64,000 bases of DNA from Bradyrhizobium guangxiense (GTDB taxonomy: Bacteria > Pseudomonadota > Alphaproteobacteria > Rhizobiales > Xanthobacteraceae): the NCBI RefSeq assembly GCF_004114915.1, contig NZ_CP022219.1:960501-1024500 (forward strand), read 5' to 3'. Positions 18,907 through 27,103 of the stretch are shown piece by piece. A program made the translations under genes and the position numbers. Below the pieces are notes generated by a model, which saw only the letters and a program-made list of their open reading frames with translations, ran no database searches and was not told where the DNA came from. Within the stretch, counting starts at the first letter, position 1. The number at the start of each line of letters is the position of its first letter.

Positions 18907-19875
18907 TCACTTCACCTCGATCCCGGCGTCCTTGGCAACCTGTTTCCAGGCCGCGATGTCGCGGGCATTGATGTCGCGCTGCTCGTCGCCGGGGACGAAT
19001 TGCGGGGTGATGCCAAGGCCGAGCAGCTTCTGCTTTACCACGTCATCGCCGAGCGCCTCCTTCAGGGCTGCTGAGAGTTTCCTCGCGATCGGCTCGACGA
19101 CGCCCGCCGGCGCATACATCGCCCAGGACAGGCTGCGGTCGAACGGCACGCCCTGCTCCTTGTAGCTGGCGACATCAGGCAGGCTTGGCGAACGCTCGCC
19201 GCAGGCCGCCAGCGCCTTGATCGAGCCGTCCTTCACCAGCGGCGTTGCGGTGGCGACGTCGAGCGTGGCCAGCGAGATGTGGCCGCCGAGCAGATCGCCG
19301 GCAAGCTTGGCGATGCCGTTGAACGGCACGTGCTCCATCTTGATGCCGGTCTGCTGCATCAGGATCTCCGCGCAGAATTGCCCGGTCGAGCCGATGCCCC
19401 AGCTGCCGTACTGGATCGGCTGGCCCTTCTTCGCGAGTGCGATCAGCTCCTTGATATCATTGGCGGCAAAGTTCTTGGTCGCCACCAGGATGATCGAGGA
19501 GACGCCGACGCGGCCGATCGTCGTGAAATCCTTGATCGAATCGTAGGGAAGCTTTGGATAGATCGCGGGCGCCAGCACATGCGTGGTCATGCCGCCGACG
19601 GTGATGGTGTAGCCGTCATTCGGCGACGCCGCGACCATCTGCGTGCCGAGCGTGCCGGCCGCTCCCGTGTGGTTTTCGATGTAGATGCTCTGGCCGAGCG
19701 TCTTGCCCATCTTGTCTGCGAGCAGCCGGCCGACCACATCGCCGCCGCCACCGGCGGCGTAGGGCAGCAGCATTCTGATCTTGCGCGTGGGATAGGCGGA
19801 GGGATCCTCGGCGTGCGACGCCAGCGTCGCCGACATCAATGCGAGAAACGAAAGCGTGACGGTGCGCAGCATCAT
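18907..19875 (-). CDS. Tripartite tricarboxylate transporter (Bug-family) binding protein
   Basis: Periplasmic binding protein of 322 residues. The start MMLRTVTLSFLALMSATLASHAE gives a signal peptide; the longer upstream reading runs through the neighbouring gene. Bug-family hallmarks are present: YPTRKIRMLLPYAAGGGGDVVGR, ENHTGAAGTLGTQMVAASPNDGYT and a LGIT ending. No TctA/TctB membrane genes are nearby, so it is an orphan binding protein, common in this family. It lies 11 nt after the metallo-hydrolase gene and is probably cotranscribed. Confidence 0.88.
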   Translation of the reverse strand: MMLRTVTLSFLALMSATLASHAEDPSAYPTRKIRMLLPYAAGGGGDVVGRLLADKMGKTLGQSIYIENHTGAAGTLGTQMVAASPNDGYTITVGGMTTHVLAPAIYPKLPYDSIKDFTTIGRVGVSSIILVATKNFAANDIKELIALAKKGQPIQYGSWGIGSTGQFCAEILMQQTGIKMEHVPFNGIAKLAGDLLGGHISLATLDVATATPLVKDGSIKALAACGERSPSLPDVASYKEQGVPFDRSLSWAMYAPAGVVEPIARKLSAALKEALGDDVVKQKLLGLGITPQFVPGDEQRDINARDIAAWKQVAKDAGIEVK

Positions 19876-19886
19876 GTTGGCATTCC

Positions 19887-20780
19887 CTAATCTTCGAAAC
19901 GAAATCGGTAAGCATCGCCGTGTCGAACCACACGGCCCGCGGTCGGCGCCGGAAAATGGCCGGTGAGCAGATAGCTCGGCGTATCCGCGAGTTCCTCCAG
20001 CAGCGCCATGCGGGTCGCGACCGCCGCGGCCGGATCGACGTCGGCGGCGTTCGAAAGCCACGGCGCGGCGCATTGGATCGGATGGTGGATGACGTCGCCC
20101 GACATCACCGCGTGATCGTGACCACCCTGGAGATGGATCTGCATGTTGCCGGCGGTGTGGCCCGGCGCCGGCGCGAAGCGCACGGCCGCGTCGAGATCGC
20201 TGAACAGGCGGTGATCGGTCTCGACGAATTCGGCGAGGCCGGCGGCAACGACCGGCAGCACGGAATCCTCGAACGAGCCGTGGTTCACTGGGCTCCTCGG
20301 CCCTGCGTCGTGCGCCGCCTCGAAATGCCGGTACTCATCGCGCCCCATCAGATAGCGCGCATTGGGGAAGGTCGGCACCCAGCTTCCGTCGAGCAGACGC
20401 GTGTTCCAGCCGACGTGGTCGACATGCAGATGCGTGCACATCACGAAGTCGACCTGCTCGGGCGTAACACCCAGCGCCTGCAGGTTCTCCAGGTAAGGCT
20501 GGTCGAGCTTGTTCCATGCCGGCACGCGCGGCCGGTGCTTGTGATTGCCGCAGCAGGTGTCGACGATCGCGGTCCAGCGCGGCGTGCGGACGAGATAGGA
20601 GTGGTGGCTGAGGATGAAGCGGCCGGTCTCCGGCTCGATATAGCGATGGTCGAGCCAGCTGCGGTTCTGCGCGATCACCTCGTCGGTGACGTTGGCGAAC
20701 AGCCAGGTCTTGTCGAAGGCGAGCGCGGGGATCTCGCTGACGAGATCGACCCGCATGCTGCCGATTCTGACCTGCCGCAT
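19887..20780 (-). CDS. Metallo-beta-lactamase-fold hydrolase
   Basis: Protein of 297 residues with the zinc-binding motifs of the MBL fold: CTHLHVDHVGWN (HxHxDH), PGHTAGN, SGDVIHHP and a terminal TGHFP histidine. There is no signal peptide. Related proteins are lactonases and various xenobiotic hydrolases. It sits between two binding-protein genes with gaps of 11 and 3 nt, so a hydrolytic role on an imported compound is plausible (inference). Confidence 0.87.
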   Translation of the reverse strand: MRQVRIGSMRVDLVSEIPALAFDKTWLFANVTDEVIAQNRSWLDHRYIEPETGRFILSHHSYLVRTPRWTAIVDTCCGNHKHRPRVPAWNKLDQPYLENLQALGVTPEQVDFVMCTHLHVDHVGWNTRLLDGSWVPTFPNARYLMGRDEYRHFEAAHDAGPRSPVNHGSFEDSVLPVVAAGLAEFVETDHRLFSDLDAAVRFAPAPGHTAGNMQIHLQGGHDHAVMSGDVIHHPIQCAAPWLSNAADVDPAAAVATRMALLEELADTPSYLLTGHFPAPTAGRVVRHGDAYRFRFED

Positions 20781-20783
20781 GCT

Positions 20784-21995
20784 TTAGTTCTTCAGGAGAT
20801 CGCCGAACGGCACCCAGCGCGTGCCGTCGAAACGGATCAGCTGAAGGCTCGTCATCGGCGTGTAATGCTCGGGCGAATTGTTCACCGCCGTGCCGTTGAT
20901 CAGCATCGGCAGGCGTACGTCCTTCATGGTCGTCGCCTGCTTCATCACATTGGCGCGGGTGAGATCGTTACCGGAGGCCTTCAGCACCGTCACCAGCGTC
21001 TGCGCGATGGTGTAGCCGTAGACGTTGAGCCAGTCGCTCTTGTTGGCGTCCGGCAGGTATTTGTCCATGAAGGCCAGCCATTCCTTGTACCCGGCGTCGT
21101 CCTTCAGCGCTGGATCGGTGGCGTCCTTCAGATATTGGCTGGAGATGACCCCGGTGGAATTGTCCTTGCCGGCCGGCTCCAGCACGCCGCTGATCGAGGC
21201 CGAGACGTTGGAGATGATGGTCACCGGCTTCCAGCCGATCTCGCCGATCTTCCTGATCGCCTGCGCCGCAAATTTCGGCGTAGCAGCCGCCAGCACGATG
21301 TCGGCGCCGGCGGTCTTCAATTGCAGGATCTGCGTGTCGACGGTTGGCGCCGAGGTCTCGTAGGCCGCGCGGGCGACGATCGCTTCACCGCTGCCGAGCC
21401 CTTCCTCCAGGGCCTTCAGATAGTCCTTGCCGAGATCGTCGTTCTGGTAGAGCACGCCGATCTTCGCATTGGCGTGGCTCGCCTTGATGTATCTGGCGTA
21501 GGCGATTGCTTCGTCGCGATAGGTCGGCTGCCAGCCGACGGTCCATGGAAAGTTCTTCGGATCGTCCCACTTCGCCGCGCCCGAGCCGAGGAAGAGCTGC
21601 GGCACCTTGCGGTCGTTGAGATATTTGTGCACGGCGCTGTTGGTCGGGGTACCGACGCCGCCGAAGATCAGCAGCACCTCATCACTCTCGACCAGTTTTC
21701 GCGTTTGCTCCACCGTCTTCGGCGGACTGTAGGCGTCATCCGCGATGACCATCTGGATGCGGCGGCCGTTGACCCCGCCTTCGTCATTCACCTTGCGGAA
21801 ATACGCCTCCGCCGATCTTGCGATCTGCGCGAACGCCGACACCGGGCCGCTCAGCGGCGCGGTGGTGCCGATCTTGATGGTCTTGTCGTTGGCACCGGGG
21901 TCGTATTTCGCCGTCTGGGCAGGGGCGGCGCCGGCCGCGAGCAACGGCAACAGGATGCAGGCCGCAGCGAGGCGAGGGCGGGCGAAGCGCGCCAT
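20784..21995 (-). CDS. Branched-chain amino-acid-type ABC transporter substrate-binding protein
   Basis: Periplasmic protein of 403 residues. The signal peptide MARFARPRLAAACILLPLLA...AQT follows a GGGAG ribosome-binding site, which fixes the start. The LivK-like order is clear: IKIGTTAPLSGPVSAFAQIARSAEAYF, VNGRRIQMVIADDAYSPPKTVEQTRKLVE, FGGVGTPTN, and a second lobe beginning IGVLYQNDDLGKDY. Such proteins often bind aromatic acids instead of amino acids in soil bacteria. The matching Liv permeases and ATPases are absent here. First gene of the minus-strand unit divergent from the TetR gene. Confidence 0.9.
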   Translation of the reverse strand: MARFARPRLAAACILLPLLAAGAAPAQTAKYDPGANDKTIKIGTTAPLSGPVSAFAQIARSAEAYFRKVNDEGGVNGRRIQMVIADDAYSPPKTVEQTRKLVESDEVLLIFGGVGTPTNSAVHKYLNDRKVPQLFLGSGAAKWDDPKNFPWTVGWQPTYRDEAIAYARYIKASHANAKIGVLYQNDDLGKDYLKALEEGLGSGEAIVARAAYETSAPTVDTQILQLKTAGADIVLAAATPKFAAQAIRKIGEIGWKPVTIISNVSASISGVLEPAGKDNSTGVISSQYLKDATDPALKDDAGYKEWLAFMDKYLPDANKSDWLNVYGYTIAQTLVTVLKASGNDLTRANVMKQATTMKDVRLPMLINGTAVNNSPEHYTPMTSLQLIRFDGTRWVPFGDLLKN

Positions 21996-22104
21996 GGGTC
22001 GTCTCCCAAAATTGCTCTCCGCCTCTCGATCGAGCGGAGTTGAAACGCGAGAACAGCGCCCGAAGCAGGCTTGCGGGCCGCGACCATCGCCGCCAGAGTG
22101 ACAA

Positions 22105-22154
22105 ACGAACGATCGTTCGTACGGTTGACTAGCGAACGATCGTTCGTTAGTCAA
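22105..22154. promoter_or_regulatory. Double palindromic TetR-type operator in divergent promoter
   Basis: Two copies of a 14-bp core CGAACGATCGTTCG are centred 27 bp apart (at 22112.5 and 22139.5). The first extends to a perfect 16-bp palindrome; the second extends to 30 bp (22125-22154) with one mismatch. The outer arms of the second supply TTGACT on both strands with a 17-nt gap to TAGTCA, so the site could overlap weak divergent promoters. It is placed exactly between the TetR gene and the binding-protein unit, implying autoregulation and control of both. Confidence 0.85.
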
Positions 22155-22160
22155 GTCGTC

Positions 22161-22859
22161 ATGGCTCTCCACACCACAAGCGCGGCGGAAGCGGCTGCGC
22201 CCACAACGCGCGAGCGCATCCTCGCCGAGGCGCTCGACCTGTTTGCGCAGAGCGGCTATGGCGGCGCCTCGATGCGCGAGCTCGCGCGCCGCGTCGGCAT
22301 CCGCGAGAGCAGCCTTTACAACCACTTTCCCGGCAAGGCTGCGATCCTGGAGGCGATCGTTGCCGAGCACGGCCCGGCGAGCTCGGCGAGCCGGCTGGAG
22401 GAGCCGCGCTACAAGCAGCTCGCGCGCCAGCCCGCCGCGTTCTGCCGCCAGTTCGCGCTCGACCTCGTCGAGCAATGGTCCGATCCGCGCGAGCATCAGT
22501 TCCAGAAGGTCATCACGGCCGAGCGCAACCGCGTGCCCGGCATCCGCGCCAAGTTCGCCGACCATTTCTACGCGCGCGAGCAGAGCCTGATGACGGACTA
22601 TTTCCGCGGCTTTGCGCTCGCCGGCCTGGTGTCGACGCGGGATCCGCGCGAGACGGCGCGGCTGTTCGCGGCAGGGCTCATCTATATCCGGCTCGAGCAT
22701 TACGTCATGGGTGCGACGCCGTCGCCGCGGCCGAAGGTGATCGAGGCGATCGAACGCTATCTCGCCTTCTTCCTGTCGCTGATCGCGGCAGGCAACGATA
22801 CCGACAACAAGAAACGAAAGCCCAAGGGAGAGAACCGTGGCAAGGCTGCCCCTGATTGA
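22161..22859 (+). CDS. TetR/AcrR-family transcriptional regulator
   Basis: Repressor of 232 residues. The N-terminal helix-turn-helix is clear: TRERILAEALDLFAQSGYGGASMRELARRVGIRESSLYNHFPGK. The C-terminal ligand domain is alpha-helical with no specific signature; the tail is Lys/Asn-rich. The ATG at 22161 has no ribosome-binding site and lies only a few bases after the operator. The stop overlaps the next gene by 23 nt. It most likely represses itself, the two downstream enzyme genes and the divergent unit, with an inducer related to the imported substrate. Confidence 0.9.
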   Translation: MALHTTSAAEAAAPTTRERILAEALDLFAQSGYGGASMRELARRVGIRESSLYNHFPGKAAILEAIVAEHGPASSASRLEEPRYKQLARQPAAFCRQFALDLVEQWSDPREHQFQKVITAERNRVPGIRAKFADHFYAREQSLMTDYFRGFALAGLVSTRDPRETARLFAAGLIYIRLEHYVMGATPSPRPKVIEAIERYLAFFLSLIAAGNDTDNKKRKPKGENRGKAAPD

Positions 22860-23388
22860 TCCGGAGACGACGAGCGGCGACATCCGCGCCTCGTTCGACC
22901 GCATGCCGGTCAAGCTCAACATCTTCCGCATGATGGCCCATGCCGAGGCCAACATGATCCCGGCGATGCGGCTCGGCAATTCGATCCTGCACAAGCAGAA
23001 GCTCAGCGCGGTCAACCGCGAGCTTCTGATCCTCCAGGCCGCGCAACTGGAGGGCGGCGCCTATGAATGGCGCCAGCACGTGCCGATCGCACTCGGCGTC
23101 GGCTGCACGCAGTCGCAGGTCGATGCCGTCGAGCGCTCCGACTACGACGCGGCCGGCTTAAGCGCAGCCGAGCGCGCGCTGCTGAAGTTCGGCCGCGAGG
23201 TGGTCGAGAACGTCCGTGTGAGCGAGGCGACCTTTGCTGCCATGCGTCGCCATTTCAGCGACCAGGAGATCGTTGAGGCCATCGTCGCGCTCGGTTTCTA
23301 CATGATGATGGCGCGCCTGACGGAAGCGACCGAGACCGATCTCGATCCCGCCGCCGGCATGACGGTCTATGACGGCGGCAGGAAGTGA
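22837..23388 (+). CDS. Carboxymuconolactone decarboxylase-family protein
   Basis: Protein of 183 residues with a GTG start preceded by GGGAGAG. It has the AhpD/CMD helical pattern, including NSILHKQKLSAVNRELLILQAAQLEGGAYEWRQHVPIALGVG. The CxxC of peroxidase-type AhpD proteins is absent at the usual place, and EWxxH is present, which points to the decarboxylase-like subgroup rather than to a peroxidase. It is translationally coupled to both neighbours in the TetR operon. Confidence 0.83.
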   Translation: MARLPLIDPETTSGDIRASFDRMPVKLNIFRMMAHAEANMIPAMRLGNSILHKQKLSAVNRELLILQAAQLEGGAYEWRQHVPIALGVGCTQSQVDAVERSDYDAAGLSAAERALLKFGREVVENVRVSEATFAAMRRHFSDQEIVEAIVALGFYMMMARLTEATETDLDPAAGMTVYDGGRK

Positions 23389-23399
23389 GGCGGCCGGAG

Positions 23400-24245
23400 A
23401 TGTCGGAGATCGAAAGCAAGCCGGAACGCTATGTCCGTCCGCCGAGCGCGGAGTCGTTGGGCGAAGCGCCGGGCAGGGGGCGGCTGAAGGGGCGCCGTAT
23501 CCTCATCGTCGGCGGCGGCCAGCGCGTGTTCGACGCAGCGACCGATCCGATCGGCAATGGTCGGGCCATGAGCATTCTGTGCGCCCGCGAGGGTGCGAGG
23601 GTCGCGGTCGCCGATCTCAACCGAAGCTCCGCTGAACAGACGATAAAGCGCATCGTCGACGAAGGCGGCGAGGCTTTCGCGATTGCCGCCGACGTCACCT
23701 CCGAGGCCGACGTGACGCGCATGGTCGACGAAGCGCACCGCGCCATGGGTGGCCTCGACGGCATGGTGCTGAACATTGGCACGTTCGGCAAGACTGGACT
23801 TGATAACGTCAGTACCGAGGAATGGAACAGGATCTACGACGTCAATGTCCGCGGTCCCATGCTGTGCTGCCGGGCCGCTCTGCCGAAGTTCGACAATGGC
23901 GGCGCCATCGTCTTCATCTCCTCGATCGCGGCGCTGAAGGCGGGATCGCAGATGGCGGTGTACGATTCCTCGAAAGCCGCGCTCGGCGGCTTGATGCGCA
24001 ACATCGCCCATCTCGGCGCGCGCCGCGGCATCCGCGCCAATCTCGTCTATCCCGGCCTCGTCGACACGCCGAATGGCCGCGAAGCCGGCGCCGGCCGTCC
24101 CAACCGCGGCAAGGGCCATGTCCCGTTCGGCCGCCAGGCCACGGCGTGGGAGATTGCTTATGCTGTGCTGTTCTTCCTGTCGGATGAAAGCGTCTACGTC
24201 ACCGCGCAGACGCTCGCGGTCGATAGCGGTCTCAGCGGAATGTAA
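23400..24245 (+). CDS. Short-chain dehydrogenase/reductase
   Basis: NAD(P)-dependent oxidoreductase of about 281 residues; a GTG at 23385 overlapping the previous stop is an alternative start. The catalytic set is intact: ISSIAAL (Ser) and YDSSKAAL (YxxxK), with NIGTF at the NAG position. The nucleotide-binding motif is unusual: RILIVGGGQ is separated from GNGRAMSI by an insert of about ten residues (RVFDAATDPI). It ends 4 nt before the converging DoxX gene. Confidence 0.87.
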   Translation: MSEIESKPERYVRPPSAESLGEAPGRGRLKGRRILIVGGGQRVFDAATDPIGNGRAMSILCAREGARVAVADLNRSSAEQTIKRIVDEGGEAFAIAADVTSEADVTRMVDEAHRAMGGLDGMVLNIGTFGKTGLDNVSTEEWNRIYDVNVRGPMLCCRAALPKFDNGGAIVFISSIAALKAGSQMAVYDSSKAALGGLMRNIAHLGARRGIRANLVYPGLVDTPNGREAGAGRPNRGKGHVPFGRQATAWEIAYAVLFFLSDESVYVTAQTLAVDSGLSGM

Positions 24246-24249
24246 GACG

Positions 24250-24759
24250 CTATCGCGCGGGCGATCGCACGCGACAGAGCAGATGATCGAGCGAGATGTT
24301 GCCGGGACCGCCTGCCATGATGCCGAGCGCCATCGCCGCCCAGGTGAGATGGATCGGCCAGCCGTCGGGCACCGTGAGCTCGACGATGACAGTCATGAAG
24401 AGCAGCCCGAGCGCAGCCAGCCGGGTGCCCAGTCCGAGCACCAGCAGGATCGGAAACATGATCTCGCCGGAACCCGACAGGAACGCCATCACCGTCGGCG
24501 CTGGAAAGTGATAGGGCCCGCCCGGCAGATGCAGCATGAACTCGTCGCTGAACAGTGTCACGGCGGTGTCGTTGAGCCTGAGGAAGCCGCCCCATTTGAG
24601 CAGGCCCGAGCGCCAGAACGGCACCGCCAGCGCGAGGCGGAGCACGAGCTGGACGAGCGAAGGCGTGGCAAGCGTCTGGATCAGGCGGTTGGCCCTGTCG
24701 ACGAGCAGCCAAGGCGACGGCAGGCTGCTGTCGTTGGTCATGTGTTGGTCCGTGATCAT
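24250..24759 (-). CDS. DoxX-family membrane protein of the bufferin operon
   Basis: Membrane protein of 169 residues with about four helices. VLRLALAVPFWRSGLLKWGGFLRL and MFPILLVLGLGTRLAALGLLFMTVIVELTVP match DoxX. Its ATG overlaps the stop of bufC (ATGA), so it is the distal gene of the bufferin operon, where a DoxX gene is commonly found. In such operons it is thought to work in the membrane alongside metallophore maturation or redox balance; its exact role is not established. Confidence 0.88.
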   Translation of the reverse strand: MITDQHMTNDSSLPSPWLLVDRANRLIQTLATPSLVQLVLRLALAVPFWRSGLLKWGGFLRLNDTAVTLFSDEFMLHLPGGPYHFPAPTVMAFLSGSGEIMFPILLVLGLGTRLAALGLLFMTVIVELTVPDGWPIHLTWAAMALGIMAGGPGNISLDHLLCRVRSPAR

Positions 24760-25538
24760 GATGGGTCTCCGCTGGCGAGCGAGATGAAGGCGCCGGCTTC
24801 GATCAACCCGGCGATGTTCGCGGCAATGTCGAAGTCGGGCGCAGCCTCGAGCGCTGCCGCCGCGGCCTCGCCGAGCGGCCGCCCCGAGATCAGGCTTCTT
24901 GCGAACACCGCTCCGCCGGGCCGAAGGCGGTGCACGGTGACGTCGAGCTCGGGCCGTGTAATCAGGGCATCCTCGCGCGTGGAAGCATCGATGCGCGGCA
25001 CCGACGCAGTGTCGCGGTTGGCGGCAAAGATCGTCACGGCCGCGTAAGGCGAGCGCAGGCATCGCGCGGCCGGGTGTGGAACGAGCACCAGATCGGCCAG
25101 ACGATCGGGTGTCACCGCCGCGAGTCGGGCCGGCGACAGCGGCACCGCGTCGGCGGCGTGATAGGCATCGAGCCAGGCCCGTTCGACGCGCGCGACGTCG
25201 GCGAGCCAGGGCATATCTCGCGCATGCTCATAGGCTTCGATGAACTCCGGAAAATCGCGGCCATACTCGAACAGCAGCGGCGAGGTCGGCGGATTGCTGC
25301 GCACATGGAAGCGCGCCATGGCGCGGAAGAACTCAGTGCCGGTGATGCGCTGCACCGCCGGATAGACCGCAGCCAGCGCGTCGATCAGGCTGACCGTGAC
25401 GTTGTTGCGGTAGACGTCGTAGCGCCGGCCGGCGGCCTTGCCGTTCGGGCCGGTCACGACCGCAGGCGTTTCGCACGCCGGATCCAGCAGCGCCGGCGCG
25501 AACGACGCGGCGAAGGACAGGCCGGGCTCAGGCCGCAT
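24756..25538 (-). CDS. bufC: BufC/HvfC-like partner protein (DUF2063 N-terminal domain)
   Basis: Protein of 260 residues. The N-terminal [17 protein letters not shown]...[32 protein letters not shown] is characteristic of DUF2063, often annotated as a DNA-binding domain but now seen as the RiPP-recognition partner of MNIO enzymes. The C-terminal part resembles the BufC/HvfC second domain. It overlaps bufB by 11 nt and the DoxX gene by 4 nt. By analogy with described bufferin systems it would present the BufA precursor to the oxidase BufB. Confidence 0.88.
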   Translation of the reverse strand: MRPEPGLSFAASFAPALLDPACETPAVVTGPNGKAAGRRYDVYRNNVTVSLIDALAAVYPAVQRITGTEFFRAMARFHVRSNPPTSPLLFEYGRDFPEFIEAYEHARDMPWLADVARVERAWLDAYHAADAVPLSPARLAAVTPDRLADLVLVPHPAARCLRSPYAAVTIFAANRDTASVPRIDASTREDALITRPELDVTVHRLRPGGAVFARSLISGRPLGEAAAAALEAAPDFDIAANIAGLIEAGAFISLASGDPS

Positions 25539-26445
25539 GGCGCCCTCCCGCCATTGCTGTGGACTGATGACGGTCGAGGATCGCCTGTGCTGCAGCGGCT
25601 TCCGCTTGCAGCACCGGCCAGTCCGGAATGTTGCTGTCCCATTCGATCAGCGTCGGCACCGCGCCGCGGCGCCCGATGACGATCTCATAGAGCTTCCAGA
25701 CGGCATCCGCGACCGGACCGTCATGGCTGTCGATCAGCAGCAGGTCGCCTTCGTCGTCGGCCTGCTCGGCATGGCCGGCAAGGTGAATCTCCCCGACACG
25801 CGACAACGGGAAATCCGCGAGATAATCCAGCGCCGAAAAACCGTGATTGGTGGCGGAGACGAACACATTGTTGACGTCGAGCAGCAGCCCGCAGCCGGTG
25901 CGCTCGGCAACGGCACGGATGAACTCGGTCTCGCGCATCGAGGACTCGCGGAAGGCGACGTAGGTCGAGGGGTTTTCCAGGAGCAGCGGACGGCGGATCG
26001 CTTCCTGCACCTGGTCGATGTGGTCGCAGACATAAGCCAGCGTCGCTTCGGTATAGGGCAGCGGCAACAGATCGTTGAAGAAGCTGGTCTCATGGGTCGA
26101 CCAGGCGAGATGCTCGGAGACCAGCGCGGGCTGATAGCGCGCGACCAGGCCGCGAAAGCGCGCCAGATGCGTCTTGTCGAGCGGCCGGGGGCCGCCGATC
26201 GACATGCAGACGCCATGCAGCGAGAGCGGATGGTCGCGGCGGATGGCCTCCAGCGCGCGATGCGGCGGACCTCCGTCGCCCATGTAGTTCTCGGCGTGGA
26301 CCTCGAAGAAGCCACGCCGAGATCCGGCTTCGATGATGGCAGGGAGATGCTCGGGCTTGAAGCTCGTCCCGGCGACGCCGCCGATGGGAGTTGCGAAACG
26401 AAGCGGCATGGCTGCTGGTCGGATCGGTTTCATCACCGTGGTCAT
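25528..26445 (-). CDS. bufB: BufB multinuclear non-heme iron oxidase (MNIO, DUF692)
   Basis: Enzyme of 305 residues with a TIM-barrel DUF692 signature. Putative iron ligands are spread over [73 protein letters not shown] and [10 protein letters not shown]. In described bufferin systems this enzyme converts cysteines of the BufA precursor to sulfur-containing heterocycles that bind copper. The gene lies between bufA and bufC. A start at 26445 leaves a 43-nt gap to bufA. Confidence 0.93.
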   Translation of the reverse strand: MTTVMKPIRPAAMPLRFATPIGGVAGTSFKPEHLPAIIEAGSRRGFFEVHAENYMGDGGPPHRALEAIRRDHPLSLHGVCMSIGGPRPLDKTHLARFRGLVARYQPALVSEHLAWSTHETSFFNDLLPLPYTEATLAYVCDHIDQVQEAIRRPLLLENPSTYVAFRESSMRETEFIRAVAERTGCGLLLDVNNVFVSATNHGFSALDYLADFPLSRVGEIHLAGHAEQADDEGDLLLIDSHDGPVADAVWKLYEIVIGRRGAVPTLIEWDSNIPDWPVLQAEAAAAQAILDRHQSTAMAGGRHAA

Positions 26446-26488
26446 CGTGCTGCTCCGTTCGGGCTTGCGGGCGACCTCGCGCCGGCCG

Positions 26489-26794
26489 TCAGACCGGCTT
26501 GAGCGAGCCCTTCTTGCCGCCCGGCAGCTCGATGCTGGTGCAGGTGCCGCCCTGCACGAATTTCCAGGCGTTGCCCTGGAAGTCGACGGTCGAGGTGCCC
26601 TGGCAGGTCGTGCCCGGTCCCGCTGCGCAATCGTTCTGGCCCTTCAGCGCGACGCCGAAGCACTTCTCCTTCTTGGCGGCGACAGCAGCCTCGGCCTCGG
26701 CCTTGGTCAGCGGGCCGGCGGCGGCGAGAGTCGCCAGCGCGGTCGATACGGCGCCGGCGAGGACGAGCGAGGTAACGGCATGTTTGGCAGACAT
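26489..26794 (-). CDS. bufA: BufA bufferin precursor (DUF2282, four-cysteine RiPP metallophore)
   Basis: Small exported protein of 101 residues. AGGAGA 8 nt before the ATG fixes the start. Residues 1-26 are a signal peptide ([20 protein letters not shown]...). The mature part has four cysteines at 45, 56, 64 and 85 in EKCFG, NDCAA, TTCQG and GTCTS, matching the DUF2282 bufferin pattern. In characterised bufferins such cysteines are modified by the MNIO enzyme and the product buffers copper in the periplasm. It is the first gene of the operon, followed by bufB, bufC and doxX. Confidence 0.92.
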   Translation of the reverse strand: MSAKHAVTSLVLAGAVSTALATLAAAGPLTKAEAEAAVAAKKEKCFGVALKGQNDCAAGPGTTCQGTSTVDFQGNAWKFVQGGTCTSIELPGGKKGSLKPV

Positions 26795-26849
26795 CGAAAT
26801 TCTCCTGTTCGAGATGGCGTCGCCTGACAGACGACGGCGCATGGTCTCC

Positions 26850-26875
26850 TTCGCTGCGCGCGCAGCCCGCGTTAC
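26850..26875 (-). promoter_or_regulatory. Candidate ECF-sigma promoter for the bufferin operon
   Basis: On the minus strand GTAACG (26875-26870) is followed after exactly 16 nt by CGAA (26853-26850). This resembles the GTAACC-N16-CGAA promoter I recall for the metal-stress sigma factor SigF of Caulobacter, which drives the homologous DUF2282/DUF692 operon. It would place transcription start about 48 nt upstream of the bufA ATG. No sigma-factor gene is seen in this window. Confidence 0.6.
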
Positions 26876-26930
26876 AGAAGGCTGCTCACGATTCCGTGAG
26901 ACCGATTGGATCGAGCGCACGGCCGGTGCG

Positions 26931-26966
26931 CTTGAGCCGACATTAGCGGGCAAGCGTCGGCTCAAG
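26931..26966. repeat. 11-bp inverted repeat in the bufA/cyclase intergenic region
   Basis: Perfect arms CTTGAGCCGAC (26931-26941) and GTCGGCTCAAG (26956-26966) with a 14-nt spacer, located between the divergent bufA and adenylate cyclase genes. It could be an operator or a hairpin. No U-tract follows. Confidence 0.65.
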
Positions 26967-27103
26967 GCCAATGCCTAAGGTCTATCGAGACGGTAGCGAC
27001 CGGGCATTGGCGGCAGGTATCCTTTTCCTGCCAGACGTAACGGGGAAGCGCCGGCAACGTAGAGCATGACAGTGGCTCGGGGGACCGGCAGGCGAAGACA
27101 GCG

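Noticed and set aside
19920..22043. 707-codon open frame on the plus strand
   Set aside because: Antisense to the MBL hydrolase and LivK-like genes; composition is typical of a shadow frame.
21996..23015. Upstream extension of the LivK-like protein to 743 residues
   Set aside because: The extension crosses the operator and the TetR gene; a signal peptide and ribosome-binding site fix the start at 21995.
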